From assembly GCF_028823535.1 (NCBI RefSeq), contig NZ_JAQIYM010000005.1, forward strand, positions 332,146-396,145: DNA of 64,000 bases, given 5' to 3'. The notes below the pieces were generated by a model. It did not search any database. It was not told where the DNA came from and worked only from the letters and a program-made list of their open reading frames with translations. Positions within the stretch are counted from its first letter, which is position 1; every line of letters begins with the position of its first letter. This document shows, in pieces, positions 28,861-37,346 of this stretch. The position numbers were made by a program, and so were the translations under genes. The DNA comes from Pseudomonas serbica (GTDB lineage Bacteria > Pseudomonadota > Gammaproteobacteria > Pseudomonadales > Pseudomonadaceae).

Positions 28861-30420
28861 CTAAGACTCAGTCTTGCCCACCTCATAATCACGCAGCTTA
28901 TTGGCAATGGTGGTATGCGAAACCCCCAGCCGCTTACCCAGCTGCCGACTGCTCGGATGCTCGGAATACAACCGCTCCAGCACCGCTTTCTCGAAGCGCC
29001 CGACAATCTCGTCCAGCCCGCCCTCCAACGAAAAATCGCCAAGCGGCTGACGCACGCCATAGTCCGGCAGACGAATATGCTCGGCCTTGACCGTGCCGCC
29101 ATCGCACAGGGAAACCGCCTGGAACAACACGTTTTCCAACTGCCGCACGTTGCCTGGCCAGTGGTAATGACTGAGCCGATCCATGGCCGCCGGCGCGAGC
29201 TTGGGCAACGGGCAACCGATCTGCCGGCTGGCCTGGTCGAGAAAGTGCTCCACCAGCGGGGTCAAGCCGTCGAGGCATTCGCGCAGCGGCGGAATGTGCA
29301 ACGACAGCACGTTCAAGCGGTGATACAGGTCCTGGCGAAACTCCCCGCGGGCGCAGAGTTCGGACAGGTCAACCTGGGTTGCGCAGATCACCCGCACGTC
29401 GAGGTACACCTCTTCATCGCTGCCTACGCGGCGGAAGCAACCATCCTGCAGGAAGCGCAACAATTTCACCTGCAGGCGCGGGCTCATTTCCCCGACACCA
29501 TCGAGAAACAGCGTACCGCCCGCCGTCAATTCCAACAGCCCCAACTTACCCTCGGCCCGGGCGCCTTCGAAGGCGCCAGGGCCATAACCGAATAGCTCGG
29601 TCTCGGCCATGGATTCCGGCAGACCGGCACAGTTGAGCGCCATCAGCGGCGATTGTCCGCGCGGGCTGGCCAGATGGCAGGCGCGCGCCAACAGCTCTTT
29701 ACCGGTGCCGGTTTCGCCTTCTATCAATAGCGGTGCATCGAGCGGGGCCATGCGCCGGGCTTCGCGCACCACCGCCGCCATCACCTTCGAGCTTTGAAAG
29801 ATGCTGTCGAAGCCGCGCAACTCCTGCTTGCGCACGTTATAGATGCGCTCGCCCACACGGTCGGCGCGATGCAGGGTCAGCACGGCACCGGCCATGGCTT
29901 CGCTGTCGTCATGCTCCGATTGCAGGGGCGCGATGTCGGCCAGGAACACATCGCCCTTGACCTTGACCCGCAGCCCGTTGATCCGCGATTTGTTGGCGCG
30001 CACCAGCTCCGGCAAATCGAAATCTTCGGCATAGCGGGACAAGGGAATGCCCGGCACCTCATCTACCCGCACACCCAGCAACTGCGCCGCCGCACGATTG
30101 GCCGCGACGATGGAGCCGCCCATGTCGATCGACAGCACCGGAAACTCCAGCGCGCCGAGCAGCGCATTGAGTTCCATGTGCCGACGCTCGCTGGGCATGA
30201 GCCCTACGCGCTTGACGCCGAAAACCCCGGCAATCGCCTCGAATTTCGGACGCAACGCCTGGAACTGGATGTTGATCAGGTTCGGACAGTGCAGGTAGAT
30301 GGCATTGCCATGCTCGCCACCCACCTCGCCGCGGGCGACGTTGATGCCGTACTCGACCAACAGGTTGAGAATGTCGCGCAGGATGCCGATGCGGTTCTGG
30401 CAGTGGACTTTGATACGCAT
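28861..30420 (-). CDS. phhR: Aromatic amino acid regulator PhhR (TyrR family)
   Basis: The 519-residue protein has an N-terminal ACT domain (MRIKVHCQNRIGILRDIL), a PAS domain (about residues 85-150), an AAA+ core (Walker A GETGTGKELL, Walker B LFLDGVGEMS) and a C-terminal helix-turn-helix (LGKRLGVSHTTIANKLRDY). The sigma-54 loop is GAFEGA, not GAFTGA, as in TyrR proteins that work with sigma-70. It is divergent from phhABC, which it activates in response to Phe or Tyr. The arrangement matches P. aeruginosa and P. putida. Confidence 0.95.
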   Translation of the reverse strand: MRIKVHCQNRIGILRDILNLLVEYGINVARGEVGGEHGNAIYLHCPNLINIQFQALRPKFEAIAGVFGVKRVGLMPSERRHMELNALLGALEFPVLSIDMGGSIVAANRAAAQLLGVRVDEVPGIPLSRYAEDFDLPELVRANKSRINGLRVKVKGDVFLADIAPLQSEHDDSEAMAGAVLTLHRADRVGERIYNVRKQELRGFDSIFQSSKVMAAVVREARRMAPLDAPLLIEGETGTGKELLARACHLASPRGQSPLMALNCAGLPESMAETELFGYGPGAFEGARAEGKLGLLELTAGGTLFLDGVGEMSPRLQVKLLRFLQDGCFRRVGSDEEVYLDVRVICATQVDLSELCARGEFRQDLYHRLNVLSLHIPPLRECLDGLTPLVEHFLDQASRQIGCPLPKLAPAAMDRLSHYHWPGNVRQLENVLFQAVSLCDGGTVKAEHIRLPDYGVRQPLGDFSLEGGLDEIVGRFEKAVLERLYSEHPSSRQLGKRLGVSHTTIANKLRDYEVGKTES

Positions 30421-30447
30421 GTAAAAGACCTGATAAACGATGATTAA

Positions 30448-30479
30448 CCTGTGGAAGCCAGCCTGCTGGCTCCCACAGG
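30448..30479. repeat. Short hairpin, REP-like, in the phhR-phhA spacer
   Basis: GTGGAAGCCAGC and GCTGGCTCCCAC form a stem with a 2-4 base loop and one mismatch. It lies just upstream of phhR. It resembles a degenerate single REP. Confidence 0.55.
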
Positions 30480-30590
30480 GTTAGCGCCCGACTTTTCCGA
30501 GGAGGCGCTCAAATAGTCGTCAAGATTATGTGACAGATGTAGGGCTTTTCCCAGCCGCCAATCTCAACATCTGCGCGATGACGGACGATA

Positions 30591-30608
30591 CGTAACGAAA
30601 ACTTTACG
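30591..30608. promoter_or_regulatory. Candidate PhhR (TyrR-type) box
   Basis: CGTAACGAAAACTTTACG is a dyad CGTAA-N8-TTACG and matches the TyrR box TGTAAA-N6-TTTACA at 9 of 12 half-site positions. It lies about 120 bases before phhA in the divergent spacer. Assignment to PhhR is inference from position and family. I see no clear sigma-54 site for phhA; this fits a sigma-70 promoter. Confidence 0.6.
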
Positions 30609-30728
30609 GTTTTGCAGGATTTTTCATGCGAGGGACGCCGCTCACCTGCTGCAACGCTGCAATTGATGGGGTATTCCTAGGTCCATAGCAGCACATAACA
30701 AGAACGAATCCCCTAGCAGGAGAGCAGC

Positions 30729-31520
30729 ATGAAGCAGACGCAATACGTGGCTCGCGAGCCCGATGCGCATGGTTTTATCGACTACACCGCTGAAGAACAT
30801 GCAGTGTGGAACACGCTGATCACTCGCCAACTGAAAGTGATCGAAGGGCGTGCGTGCCAGGAATACCTGGACGGCATCGAAAAACTCGGTCTGCCCCACG
30901 ACCGCATTCCGCAACTGGGCGAGATCAACAAGGTCCTCGGTGAAACCACCGGCTGGCAAGTCGCTCGCGTTCCGGCGCTGATCCCCTTCCAGACCTTTTT
31001 CGAATTGCTCGCCAGCAAGCAGTTTCCGGTGGCAACGTTCATTCGTACCCGCGAAGAACTGGACTACCTGCAAGAGCCGGACATTTTCCACGAGATCTTC
31101 GGCCACTGCCCATTGCTGACCAACCCCTGGTTCGCTGAATTCACCCACACCTACGGCAAGCTCGGCCTGCAGGCGTCCAAGGAAGAGCGTGTGTACCTGG
31201 CGCGCCTGTACTGGATGACCATCGAATTCGGCCTGCTCGACACCCCCCAAGGCCAACGCATCTACGGTGGCGGCATCCTGTCTTCACCGAAAGAAACCGT
31301 GTATTGCCTGTCGGACGAGCCTGAGCATCAGGCCTTCGACCCGCTCGAATGCATGCGCACGCCTTACCGCATCGACATCCTGCAGCCGCTGTATTTCGTT
31401 CTGCCGAACCTCAAGCGCCTGTTTGACCTGGCCCACGAAGACATCATGGGCATGGTCAAGCAAGCGATGCAGATGGGTCTGCACGCGCCGAAATTTCCAC
31501 CGAAGCCCAAAGCGGCCTGA
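30729..31520 (+). CDS. phhA: Phenylalanine 4-monooxygenase PhhA
   Basis: The 263-residue enzyme contains the iron-binding HEIFGHCP motif (His-X4-His) and a downstream glutamate in YWMTIEFGLL. It converts phenylalanine to tyrosine with tetrahydropterin and oxygen. GCAGGAGAGCAGC precedes the ATG. It heads phhABC and is divergent from its regulator. The length fits bacterial PheOH. Confidence 0.97.
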   Translation: MKQTQYVAREPDAHGFIDYTAEEHAVWNTLITRQLKVIEGRACQEYLDGIEKLGLPHDRIPQLGEINKVLGETTGWQVARVPALIPFQTFFELLASKQFPVATFIRTREELDYLQEPDIFHEIFGHCPLLTNPWFAEFTHTYGKLGLQASKEERVYLARLYWMTIEFGLLDTPQGQRIYGGGILSSPKETVYCLSDEPEHQAFDPLECMRTPYRIDILQPLYFVLPNLKRLFDLAHEDIMGMVKQAMQMGLHAPKFPPKPKAA

Positions 31521-31625
31521 ACCGCCGCTTTTTCGATCAAGTGAGTCTGTCAGGAACCGACGCTTTGCTTTAGCGTGGTGTTATTGACGGTCGATTTCCC
31601 TTTATCCCGATTTCAGGAATCCATC

Positions 31626-31982
31626 ATGTCCACATTGAACCAAGCCCACTGCGAAGCCTGCCGCGCCGATGCCCCACAGGTCAGCGATGAAGAATTGCCG
31701 ATCCTGATCAAGCAGATCCCCGACTGGAACATCGAAGTTCGCGACAGCATCATGCAGCTGGAAAAGGTGTTCCTGTTCAAGAACTTCAAGCACGCCCTGG
31801 CGTTCACCAACGCTGTCGGTGAAATCTCCGAGGCTGAAGGCCATCACCCAGGCCTGCTGACCGAGTGGGGCAAAGTCACCGTGACCTGGTGGAGCCACTC
31901 GATCAAGGGCCTGCACCGCAACGACTTCATCATGGCCGCGCGCACTGACATCGTTGCCAAGGATGCCGAGGGCCGCAAATAA
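31626..31982 (+). CDS. phhB: Pterin-4a-carbinolamine dehydratase PhhB
   Basis: The 118-residue protein starts [18 protein letters not shown] at 31626; the open frame before it is leader. The signature [10 protein letters not shown] followed by the His and Trp of [15 protein letters not shown] is intact. It recycles the pterin cofactor used by PhhA. The TAA stop overlaps the phhC ATG by one base. Confidence 0.97.
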   Translation: MSTLNQAHCEACRADAPQVSDEELPILIKQIPDWNIEVRDSIMQLEKVFLFKNFKHALAFTNAVGEISEAEGHHPGLLTEWGKVTVTWWSHSIKGLHRNDFIMAARTDIVAKDAEGRK

Positions 31983-33175
31983 TGCATTTCGACGCCATCG
32001 GCCGGGTGCCCGGCGACCCGATCCTCGGCCTGATGGAGGCCTATGCGCAGGACCCCAACCCGCGCAAATTCGACCTCGGCGTGGGTGTCTATAAAGACGC
32101 CCAGGGCCTGACCACCATTCCCCAGGCGGTGAAACTCGCCGAGGCGCGCCTGGTGGATCGCCAGACCACCAAGACCTACATCGGCGGTCACGGCGATGCA
32201 GCCTTCGGCAAGGTCATCAGCGAATTGGTGCTCGGCGCCGACTCGACGCTGCTCAGCGAACAGCGCGCCGGTGCCACCCAGACCCCTGGCGGCACCGGTG
32301 CACTCCGCTTGAGCGCGGACTTCATTGCCCAGTGCCTGCCGGGCCGTGGCGTCTGGCTGAGCAATCCGACCTGGCCGATCCACGAAACCATTTTCGCCGC
32401 GGCCAAGGTCAAGGTCAGCCACTACCCGTACGTGGGCAGCGACAACCGTCTCGACGTCGACGCCATGCTCGCCGCGCTCGAACAAGCCCCCAAGGGCGAC
32501 GTGGTGCTGCTGCACGCGTGCTGCCACAACCCGACCGGCTTCGATCTGTCCCATGATGACTGGCGCCGGGTGCTGGACGTGGTGCGTCGGCGAGAGTTGC
32601 TGCCACTGATCGATTTTGCCTACCAGGGCTTCGGCGATGGCCTGGAACAGGACGCCTGGTCGACGCGGCTGTTTGCCGCCGAGTTGCCGGAAGTCTTGAT
32701 CACCAGTTCGTGCTCGAAGAACTTCGGCCTGTACCGCGACCGCACCGGCGCGCTGATCGTCTGCGCGAAATCCGCCGACAAGCTGACCGACATCCGTAGC
32801 CAACTGGCCAACATCGCGCGCAATTTGTGGTCGACGCCGCCGGATCACGGCGCTGCCGTGGTGGCGACTATCCTCGGCGACCCGGAATTGAAAAATCTCT
32901 GGGCCGACGAAGTGGAAACCATGCGCCTGCGTATCGCGCAACTGCGCAGCGGTTTGCTCGAAGCGCTGGAAGCCTACGGTTTGCGCGAGCGTTTTGCGCA
33001 CATCGGCGTGCAGCGCGGGATGTTTTCCTACACCGGGTTAACGCCTGAGCAAGTGAAAGCGCTGCGGGATAACCATAGCGTGTACATGGTCAGTTCGGGT
33101 CGGGCGAACGTGGCGGGGATTGATGCGTCGCGTCTGGATCTGTTGGCCGAAGCAATCGCCAAAGTCTGCAAATAA
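31982..33175 (+). CDS. phhC: Aromatic amino acid aminotransferase PhhC
   Basis: The 397-residue class I PLP enzyme resembles TyrB/AspC. The PLP lysine is in SSCSKNFGLYRDR, and the conserved Asn is in HACCHNPTGFD. It transaminates tyrosine and phenylalanine to their keto acids, the step after PhhA. Overlap with phhB (TAATG) indicates translational coupling. A REPIN follows the stop. Confidence 0.94.
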   Translation: MHFDAIGRVPGDPILGLMEAYAQDPNPRKFDLGVGVYKDAQGLTTIPQAVKLAEARLVDRQTTKTYIGGHGDAAFGKVISELVLGADSTLLSEQRAGATQTPGGTGALRLSADFIAQCLPGRGVWLSNPTWPIHETIFAAAKVKVSHYPYVGSDNRLDVDAMLAALEQAPKGDVVLLHACCHNPTGFDLSHDDWRRVLDVVRRRELLPLIDFAYQGFGDGLEQDAWSTRLFAAELPEVLITSSCSKNFGLYRDRTGALIVCAKSADKLTDIRSQLANIARNLWSTPPDHGAAVVATILGDPELKNLWADEVETMRLRIAQLRSGLLEALEAYGLRERFAHIGVQRGMFSYTGLTPEQVKALRDNHSVYMVSSGRANVAGIDASRLDLLAEAIAKVCK

Positions 33176-33197
33176 CTTCCAAACACTGCAAATCCCT

Positions 33198-33285
33198 GTG
33201 GGAGCGGGCTTGCTCGCGAATGCGGAATGTCAGTCGACATCCATATTGACTGATCTACCGCTTTCGCGAGCAAGCCCGCTCCCAC
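33198..33285. repeat. REPIN after phhC
   Basis: GTGGGAGCGGGCTTGCTCGC at the left and its inverse GCGAGCAAGCCCGCTCCCAC at the right enclose about 45 bases. It may serve as 3' end or decay block for the phhABC message. From 33286 to 33451 I see no gene. Confidence 0.88.
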
Positions 33286-33451
33286 GTTAGTTTTGCATCG
33301 CTCCTCTTATTTCCCTGTATATACAAGCCCATCCGTCGAAACAAATGGATATAAAAGTCTGTTTGTCATTTCTACTCCTGTATCCTGCCCAGGCTTTTTT
33401 GAAAGCGCGGATCTACCAGATCTATCAACAGACTTAGCGAGGAGCGCGACC

Positions 33452-33583
33452 ATGCACGAGATTCCTAATCTCCCCTTCCCAAGCCTGCACGTACCTGAGC
33501 AGACGACCACGCAACAAGCCGGCGCCCAACAGCCCGAGCCGAAAGAAGCCACTGACCGCCGCCAGGCAGACAGCGAAGACTGA
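33452..33583 (+). CDS. Small hypothetical protein, 43 residues
   Basis: ATG at 33452 is preceded by a strong ribosome site, GAGGAGCG, at good spacing. The peptide begins MHEIPNLPFPSLHVPEQ and is then hydrophilic, rich in Gln, Glu, Pro and Thr, with no signal peptide or membrane segment. The quality of the ribosome site is the main argument that it is real. I do not recognise the family. Confidence 0.6.
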   Translation: MHEIPNLPFPSLHVPEQTTTQQAGAQQPEPKEATDRRQADSED

Positions 33584-33602
33584 AACACCCGCCGTACAGA
33601 CT

Positions 33603-33634
33603 GTGTGGAAAGCGCTAACATGCGCTTTCCACAC
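33603..33634. repeat. Perfect 13-bp stem-loop between two small genes
   Basis: GTGTGGAAAGCGC and GCGCTTTCCACAC flank a 6-base loop. No T run follows on either side, so it is not a typical intrinsic terminator. It sits 20 bases before the next small gene. Confidence 0.75.
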
Positions 33635-33654
33635 CGCCTGAACAGTGACCGCCC

Positions 33655-33840
33655 ATGACCGACGAATTCAACGAAGCCCAGGCCAATCTCCTGATCGGCA
33701 CCGCCGAGAAAATGATCGAGATCTGGAATCGCCTCCCCCCCGAAAAACAGGCCGCTTTGCTCGCGCGCTTCGGCAGCGAAGAAAATGCCCTGGCCGCCCT
33801 GGTCACTACGCAACTGGTAGCCCCTGCCAAGCCTGATTGA
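33655..33840 (+). CDS. Small conserved-looking hypothetical protein, 61 residues
   Basis: The peptide begins MTDEFNEAQANLLIGTAEKM and looks like a compact amphipathic helical protein (IEIWNRLPPEKQAALLARFG). Codon use resembles neighbouring genes. No good ribosome site is visible before the ATG. I do not recognise a domain. Confidence 0.55.
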   Translation: MTDEFNEAQANLLIGTAEKMIEIWNRLPPEKQAALLARFGSEENALAALVTTQLVAPAKPD

Positions 33841-33941
33841 TCCCGCCCGGCAAATAGTTTTACTTTTTCCACGACCCGCGGCCGCTCGCGCCGTTATCAT
33901 AAGCAGCCTATCTATCCCTGCTTTCCCGTGGACCTTTACCC

Positions 33942-35141
33942 ATGTCTGAAAACCAGCGCCCCCTGGCGGTCACGCTGCAAGTCGTTTCCATCGTTCTGTT
34001 TACCTTCATCGGCTACCTCAATATCGGCATTCCATTGGCGGTACTGCCGGGCTATGTCCATAGCGACCTGGGCTTTGGCGCCGTGATCGCCGGGCTGGTG
34101 ATCAGCGTGCAGTACCTCGCTACCCTGCTCAGCCGCCCCTACGCCGGGAAAATCATCGACAACAAGGGCAGCAAACTGGCGGTCATGTATGGTCTGGCCG
34201 GCTGTGGCCTGAGCGGTGTGTTCATGCTGATCTCGGCCTGGACCGAAAGCCTGCCAATGCTCAGCCTGATCAGCTTGTTGATCGGCCGCCTGGTGCTCGG
34301 CAGTGCCGAAAGCCTGGTGGGCTCAGGCTCCATTGGCTGGGGCATCGGCCGGGTCGGTGCGGCGAATACCGCCAAGGTCATCTCGTGGAACGGCATTGCC
34401 AGTTACGGCGCACTGGCCGTGGGTGCCCCGTTGGGCGTGCTGTTGGTCAAGCAGATGGGATTGTGGAGCATGGGCGTGAGCATTGTCTTGCTGGCGGTGC
34501 TTGGCCTGCTGCTGGCCTGGCCGAAAACCGCGGCGCCTATCGTAGTCGGCGAACGCTTGCCGTTCATGCACGTGCTTGGTCGGGTGCTGCCCCACGGTTG
34601 CGGCCTCGCCCTGGGCTCGATCGGCTTTGGCACCATCGCCACCTTCATCACCCTGTATTACGCCACTCAACATTGGGACAACGCCGTGTTGTGCCTGAGC
34701 CTGTTCGGGGCGAGCTTCATCGGTGCGCGGCTGCTGTTCGGCAACCTGATCAACCGCCTCGGCGGTTTTCGCGTGGCGATTGCCTGCCTGTCGGTGGAAA
34801 CCCTGGGCCTGTTGCTGTTGTGGCTGGCACCCGACGCGCATTGGGCGTTGGCAGGTGCGGCATTGAGCGGTTTCGGTTTCTCGCTGGTGTTTCCGGCGTT
34901 GGGTGTCGAAGCGGTCAACCTGGTACCGGCTTCCAGTCGCGGTGCAGCGGTCGGTGCTTACTCGCTGTTCATCGACTTGTCGCTGGGGATCACCGGGCCG
35001 CTGGCCGGCGCGGTGGCGGCAGGATTCGGCTTTGCCTCGATCTTCCTGTTCGCCGCCCTCGCTGCCGTGAGCGGCCTGGCGTTGAGCCTCTACCTGTACC
35101 GTCAGGCACCGAAACAACGCCAGGCGCGGGATTCGCGCTAA
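33942..35141 (+). CDS. MFS transporter, YhhS/YfcJ-like
   Basis: The 399-residue protein has about 12 hydrophobic segments and an MFS loop motif ([14 protein letters not shown]). N-terminal features ([19 protein letters not shown]) resemble the YhhS/YfcJ group of exporters. The substrate cannot be read from the sequence. Its TAA overlaps the tail of convergent arfB. Confidence 0.85.
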   Translation: MSENQRPLAVTLQVVSIVLFTFIGYLNIGIPLAVLPGYVHSDLGFGAVIAGLVISVQYLATLLSRPYAGKIIDNKGSKLAVMYGLAGCGLSGVFMLISAWTESLPMLSLISLLIGRLVLGSAESLVGSGSIGWGIGRVGAANTAKVISWNGIASYGALAVGAPLGVLLVKQMGLWSMGVSIVLLAVLGLLLAWPKTAAPIVVGERLPFMHVLGRVLPHGCGLALGSIGFGTIATFITLYYATQHWDNAVLCLSLFGASFIGARLLFGNLINRLGGFRVAIACLSVETLGLLLLWLAPDAHWALAGAALSGFGFSLVFPALGVEAVNLVPASSRGAAVGAYSLFIDLSLGITGPLAGAVAAGFGFASIFLFAALAAVSGLALSLYLYRQAPKQRQARDSR

Positions 35142-35551
35142 AAGTCGACCTTGCCGCGCCCCGCCTTGATGTTGCCGCGCTTGCTCTTGGACTCGAGCCG
35201 TCGGGTCTTCGAACCGAGGGTCGGCTTGGTCGGCCGGCGTTTCTTCTCGACCTTGGTGGCGCTCTGGATCAACTCGACCAGACGCTCCAGCGCATCGGCG
35301 CGGTTCTGCTCCTGGGTACGGTATTGCTGGGCCTTGATGATCAACACGCCTTCGCTGGTGATGCGACTGTCGCGCAGCGCCAACAGCCGCTCCTTATAGA
35401 ACTCGGGCAAGGACGAGGCCGGAATGTCGAAGCGCAGGTGCACGGCACTGGAGACCTTGTTGACGTTCTGCCCTCCCGCGCCCTGGGCGCGAATCGCCGT
35501 CAATTCGATCTCGGCATCCGGCAGATGCACGTTGTTGGAAATCACCAGCAT
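35138..35551 (-). CDS. arfB: Alternative ribosome-rescue factor ArfB (YaeJ)
   Basis: The 137-residue protein starts [20 protein letters not shown] and has the catalytic GGQ motif ([19 protein letters not shown]) and a basic C-terminal tail ([13 protein letters not shown]) that enters the mRNA channel. It hydrolyses peptidyl-tRNA on ribosomes stalled without a stop codon. I use the ATG at 35551; upstream codons do not fit the family. Its stop overlaps that of the MFS gene. Confidence 0.93.
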   Translation of the reverse strand: MLVISNNVHLPDAEIELTAIRAQGAGGQNVNKVSSAVHLRFDIPASSLPEFYKERLLALRDSRITSEGVLIIKAQQYRTQEQNRADALERLVELIQSATKVEKKRRPTKPTLGSKTRRLESKSKRGNIKAGRGKVDF

Positions 35552-35610
35552 GGAAAAGCGTCCGTATTCAGAGTCGCCAGAATACCCCGTAGGGGCCCTG
35601 CATTGCCCAC

Positions 35611-35636
35611 AAAAAACCCGGCACATGGCCGGGTTT
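35611..35636 (-). terminator. Intrinsic terminator of aroP
   Basis: AAACCCGGC and GCCGGGTTT pair around a short loop, followed by a T run on the minus strand. It lies just after the aroP stop and before arfB. Confidence 0.85.
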
Positions 35637-35653
35637 GTCGTTTCTGCGCGGAG

Positions 35654-37066
35654 TTACTCCACCGCTGGCTGCAAGGCGCGTTGCGCGCTGCGCTTGTTCT
35701 TGATGCCGTAGCAGACCCACATGAACACCAGCCACACCGGAATTGCGTACACCGAAGTCTGGATCCCCGGAATCAACAACATCACGCCGAGAATGAACAA
35801 CACGAACGCCAGGCAGATGTAGTTGCCGTACGGGTACCAGAAGGCCTTGAACAGCGGCGTCTGTTTGGTCGCGTTCATGTGCTGGCGGAACTTGAAGTGC
35901 GAGTAGCTGATCATCGCCCAGTTGATCACCAGGGTGGCCACTACCAGCGACATCAGCAGTTCCAGCGCGTTCTGCGGGATCAGGTAGTTCAGCAGCACCG
36001 CGATCAGGGTCACGGCGGCCGAGGCCAGGATCGAACGTACCGGCACGCCGCGCTTGTCGATCTTCGCCAGTGCTTTGGGCGCATCGCCCTGTTCGGCCAT
36101 GCCCAGCAGCATGCGGCTGTTGCAGTAGGTGCCGCTGTTGTACACCGACAAGGCCGCGGTCAGGACCACGAAGTTGAGGATGTGCGCAGCGGTGTTGCTG
36201 CCCAGCATCGAGAACACCTGCACGAACGGACTGCCGCTGTAGGAATCACCGGAGGCGTTCAGGGTGGCCAGCAAGCTGTCCCACGGAGTCAACGACAGCA
36301 GGATCACCAGGGCACCGATGTAGAAAATAAGGATCCGGTAGATCACCTGGTTGATCGCTTTCGGGATCACGGTTTTCGGCTTGTCGGCTTCGGCTGCGGT
36401 GAAACCGAGCATCTCCAGGCCGCCAAAGGAAAACATGATGAACGCCATGGCCATCACCAGGCCGTTGACGCCGTTGGGGAAGAAGCCGCCGTGGGACCAC
36501 AGGTTGCTGACCGCCGCTTGCGGGCCGCCATTGCCGCTGACCAGCAGGTAGCTGCCCAGGGCAATCATGCCGACGATCGCCACGACCTTGATGATCGCGA
36601 ACCAGAACTCGGCCTCGCCAAAGACTTTGACGTTGGCCAGGTTGATCGCGTTGATCAGCACGAAGAAGGCCGCTGCGGAGACCCAGGTCGGGATGTCCGG
36701 TGCCCAGTAGTGGATGTATTTACCGACCGCCGTCAGCTCCGACATGCCGACCAGGATGTACAGGATCCAGCAGTTCCAGCCCGACAGGAAGCCGGCAAAG
36801 CCGCCCCAGTACTTGTGCGCGAAATGGCTGAAGGAGCCAGCCACCGGGTCTTCGACGATCATTTCGCCCAGCTGGCGCATGATCATGAAGGCAATGAAGC
36901 CGCAAATGGCATAGCCGAGGATCATCGACGGCCCGGCGGATTTCAGCACTCCGGCCGAGCCGAGGAACAGACCGGTACCGATCGCGCCACCGAGGGCAAT
37001 CAGTTGAATGTGGCGATTTTTCAGGCCGCGTTTCAGCTCGCCCGAATGCGAGTTTTGTCCACTCAT
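35654..37066 (-). CDS. aroP: Aromatic amino acid permease, AroP/PheP type
   Basis: The 470-residue APC-family transporter has about 12 membrane segments. It carries the amino-acid transporter signature (IQLIALGGAIGTGLFLGSAG) and the ELTAVGKYIHYW region typical of the AroP, PheP and GABA permease group. I start it at MSGQNSHSGELKRGL (37066). In P. aeruginosa aroP2 lies near phhABC-phhR, so uptake of Phe, Tyr or Trp is likely. The family also includes other amino acid permeases, so the substrate is inference. A long leader precedes it. Confidence 0.85.
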   Translation of the reverse strand: MSGQNSHSGELKRGLKNRHIQLIALGGAIGTGLFLGSAGVLKSAGPSMILGYAICGFIAFMIMRQLGEMIVEDPVAGSFSHFAHKYWGGFAGFLSGWNCWILYILVGMSELTAVGKYIHYWAPDIPTWVSAAAFFVLINAINLANVKVFGEAEFWFAIIKVVAIVGMIALGSYLLVSGNGGPQAAVSNLWSHGGFFPNGVNGLVMAMAFIMFSFGGLEMLGFTAAEADKPKTVIPKAINQVIYRILIFYIGALVILLSLTPWDSLLATLNASGDSYSGSPFVQVFSMLGSNTAAHILNFVVLTAALSVYNSGTYCNSRMLLGMAEQGDAPKALAKIDKRGVPVRSILASAAVTLIAVLLNYLIPQNALELLMSLVVATLVINWAMISYSHFKFRQHMNATKQTPLFKAFWYPYGNYICLAFVLFILGVMLLIPGIQTSVYAIPVWLVFMWVCYGIKNKRSAQRALQPAVE

Positions 37067-37126
37067 GAAAAGGGTCTCACGCAAGGTTTGATGATGTTCA
37101 GTAGGCGTTGCTGCTCAGGACAGAGG

Positions 37127-37189
37127 TTAAGCAGCGCCGATCAAACCCCAGCGCAGGCACCAGGAGTTCAGCGTATTTACAACGGTCAT
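37127..37189 (-). CDS. Possible 20-residue leader peptide upstream of aroP
   Basis: ATG at 37189 is preceded by ACAGGTGACGC, a plausible ribosome site. The peptide is MTVVNTLNSWCLRWGLIGAA, with two Trp codons within five residues. It ends about 60 bases before aroP on the same strand. Two Trp in twenty residues is unusual and recalls attenuation leaders, but I see no clear paired terminator and antiterminator stems, so this is tentative. Confidence 0.35.
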   Translation of the reverse strand: MTVVNTLNSWCLRWGLIGAA

Positions 37190-37317
37190 GCGTCACCTGT
37201 TTGTTTTTATCTGTGACGAAATCGAACCCGACGCGCTTGTGACGCGGCGGAGTGAACAAGGCGGATAGCCTTGAGGTTTGCGCATTTGCGCAGGAGGTCA
37301 CAGGTAAAACGCGGCGC

Positions 37318-37346
37318 ATTGTACACCTGTAACCCCCTGTTGCCAG
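37318..37346 (-). promoter_or_regulatory. Candidate sigma-70 promoter of aroP
   Basis: The minus strand has CTGGCA, a 17-base spacer and TACAAT, preceded by TG one base upstream of the hexamer. The -10 is good and the -35 modest. Transcription would begin near 37311, leaving a leader of about 245 bases before aroP that contains the small Trp peptide. Confidence 0.45.

Noticed and set aside
33286..33451. A clear promoter for the 43-codon gene
   Set aside because: Several AT-rich hexamers exist but no pair has both good sequence and 16-18 base spacing.
34385..37216. A 943-codon plus-strand open frame
   Set aside because: It is a shadow of the MFS, arfB and aroP genes in another frame; its His/Arg/Gln-rich content is typical of antisense GC-rich DNA.
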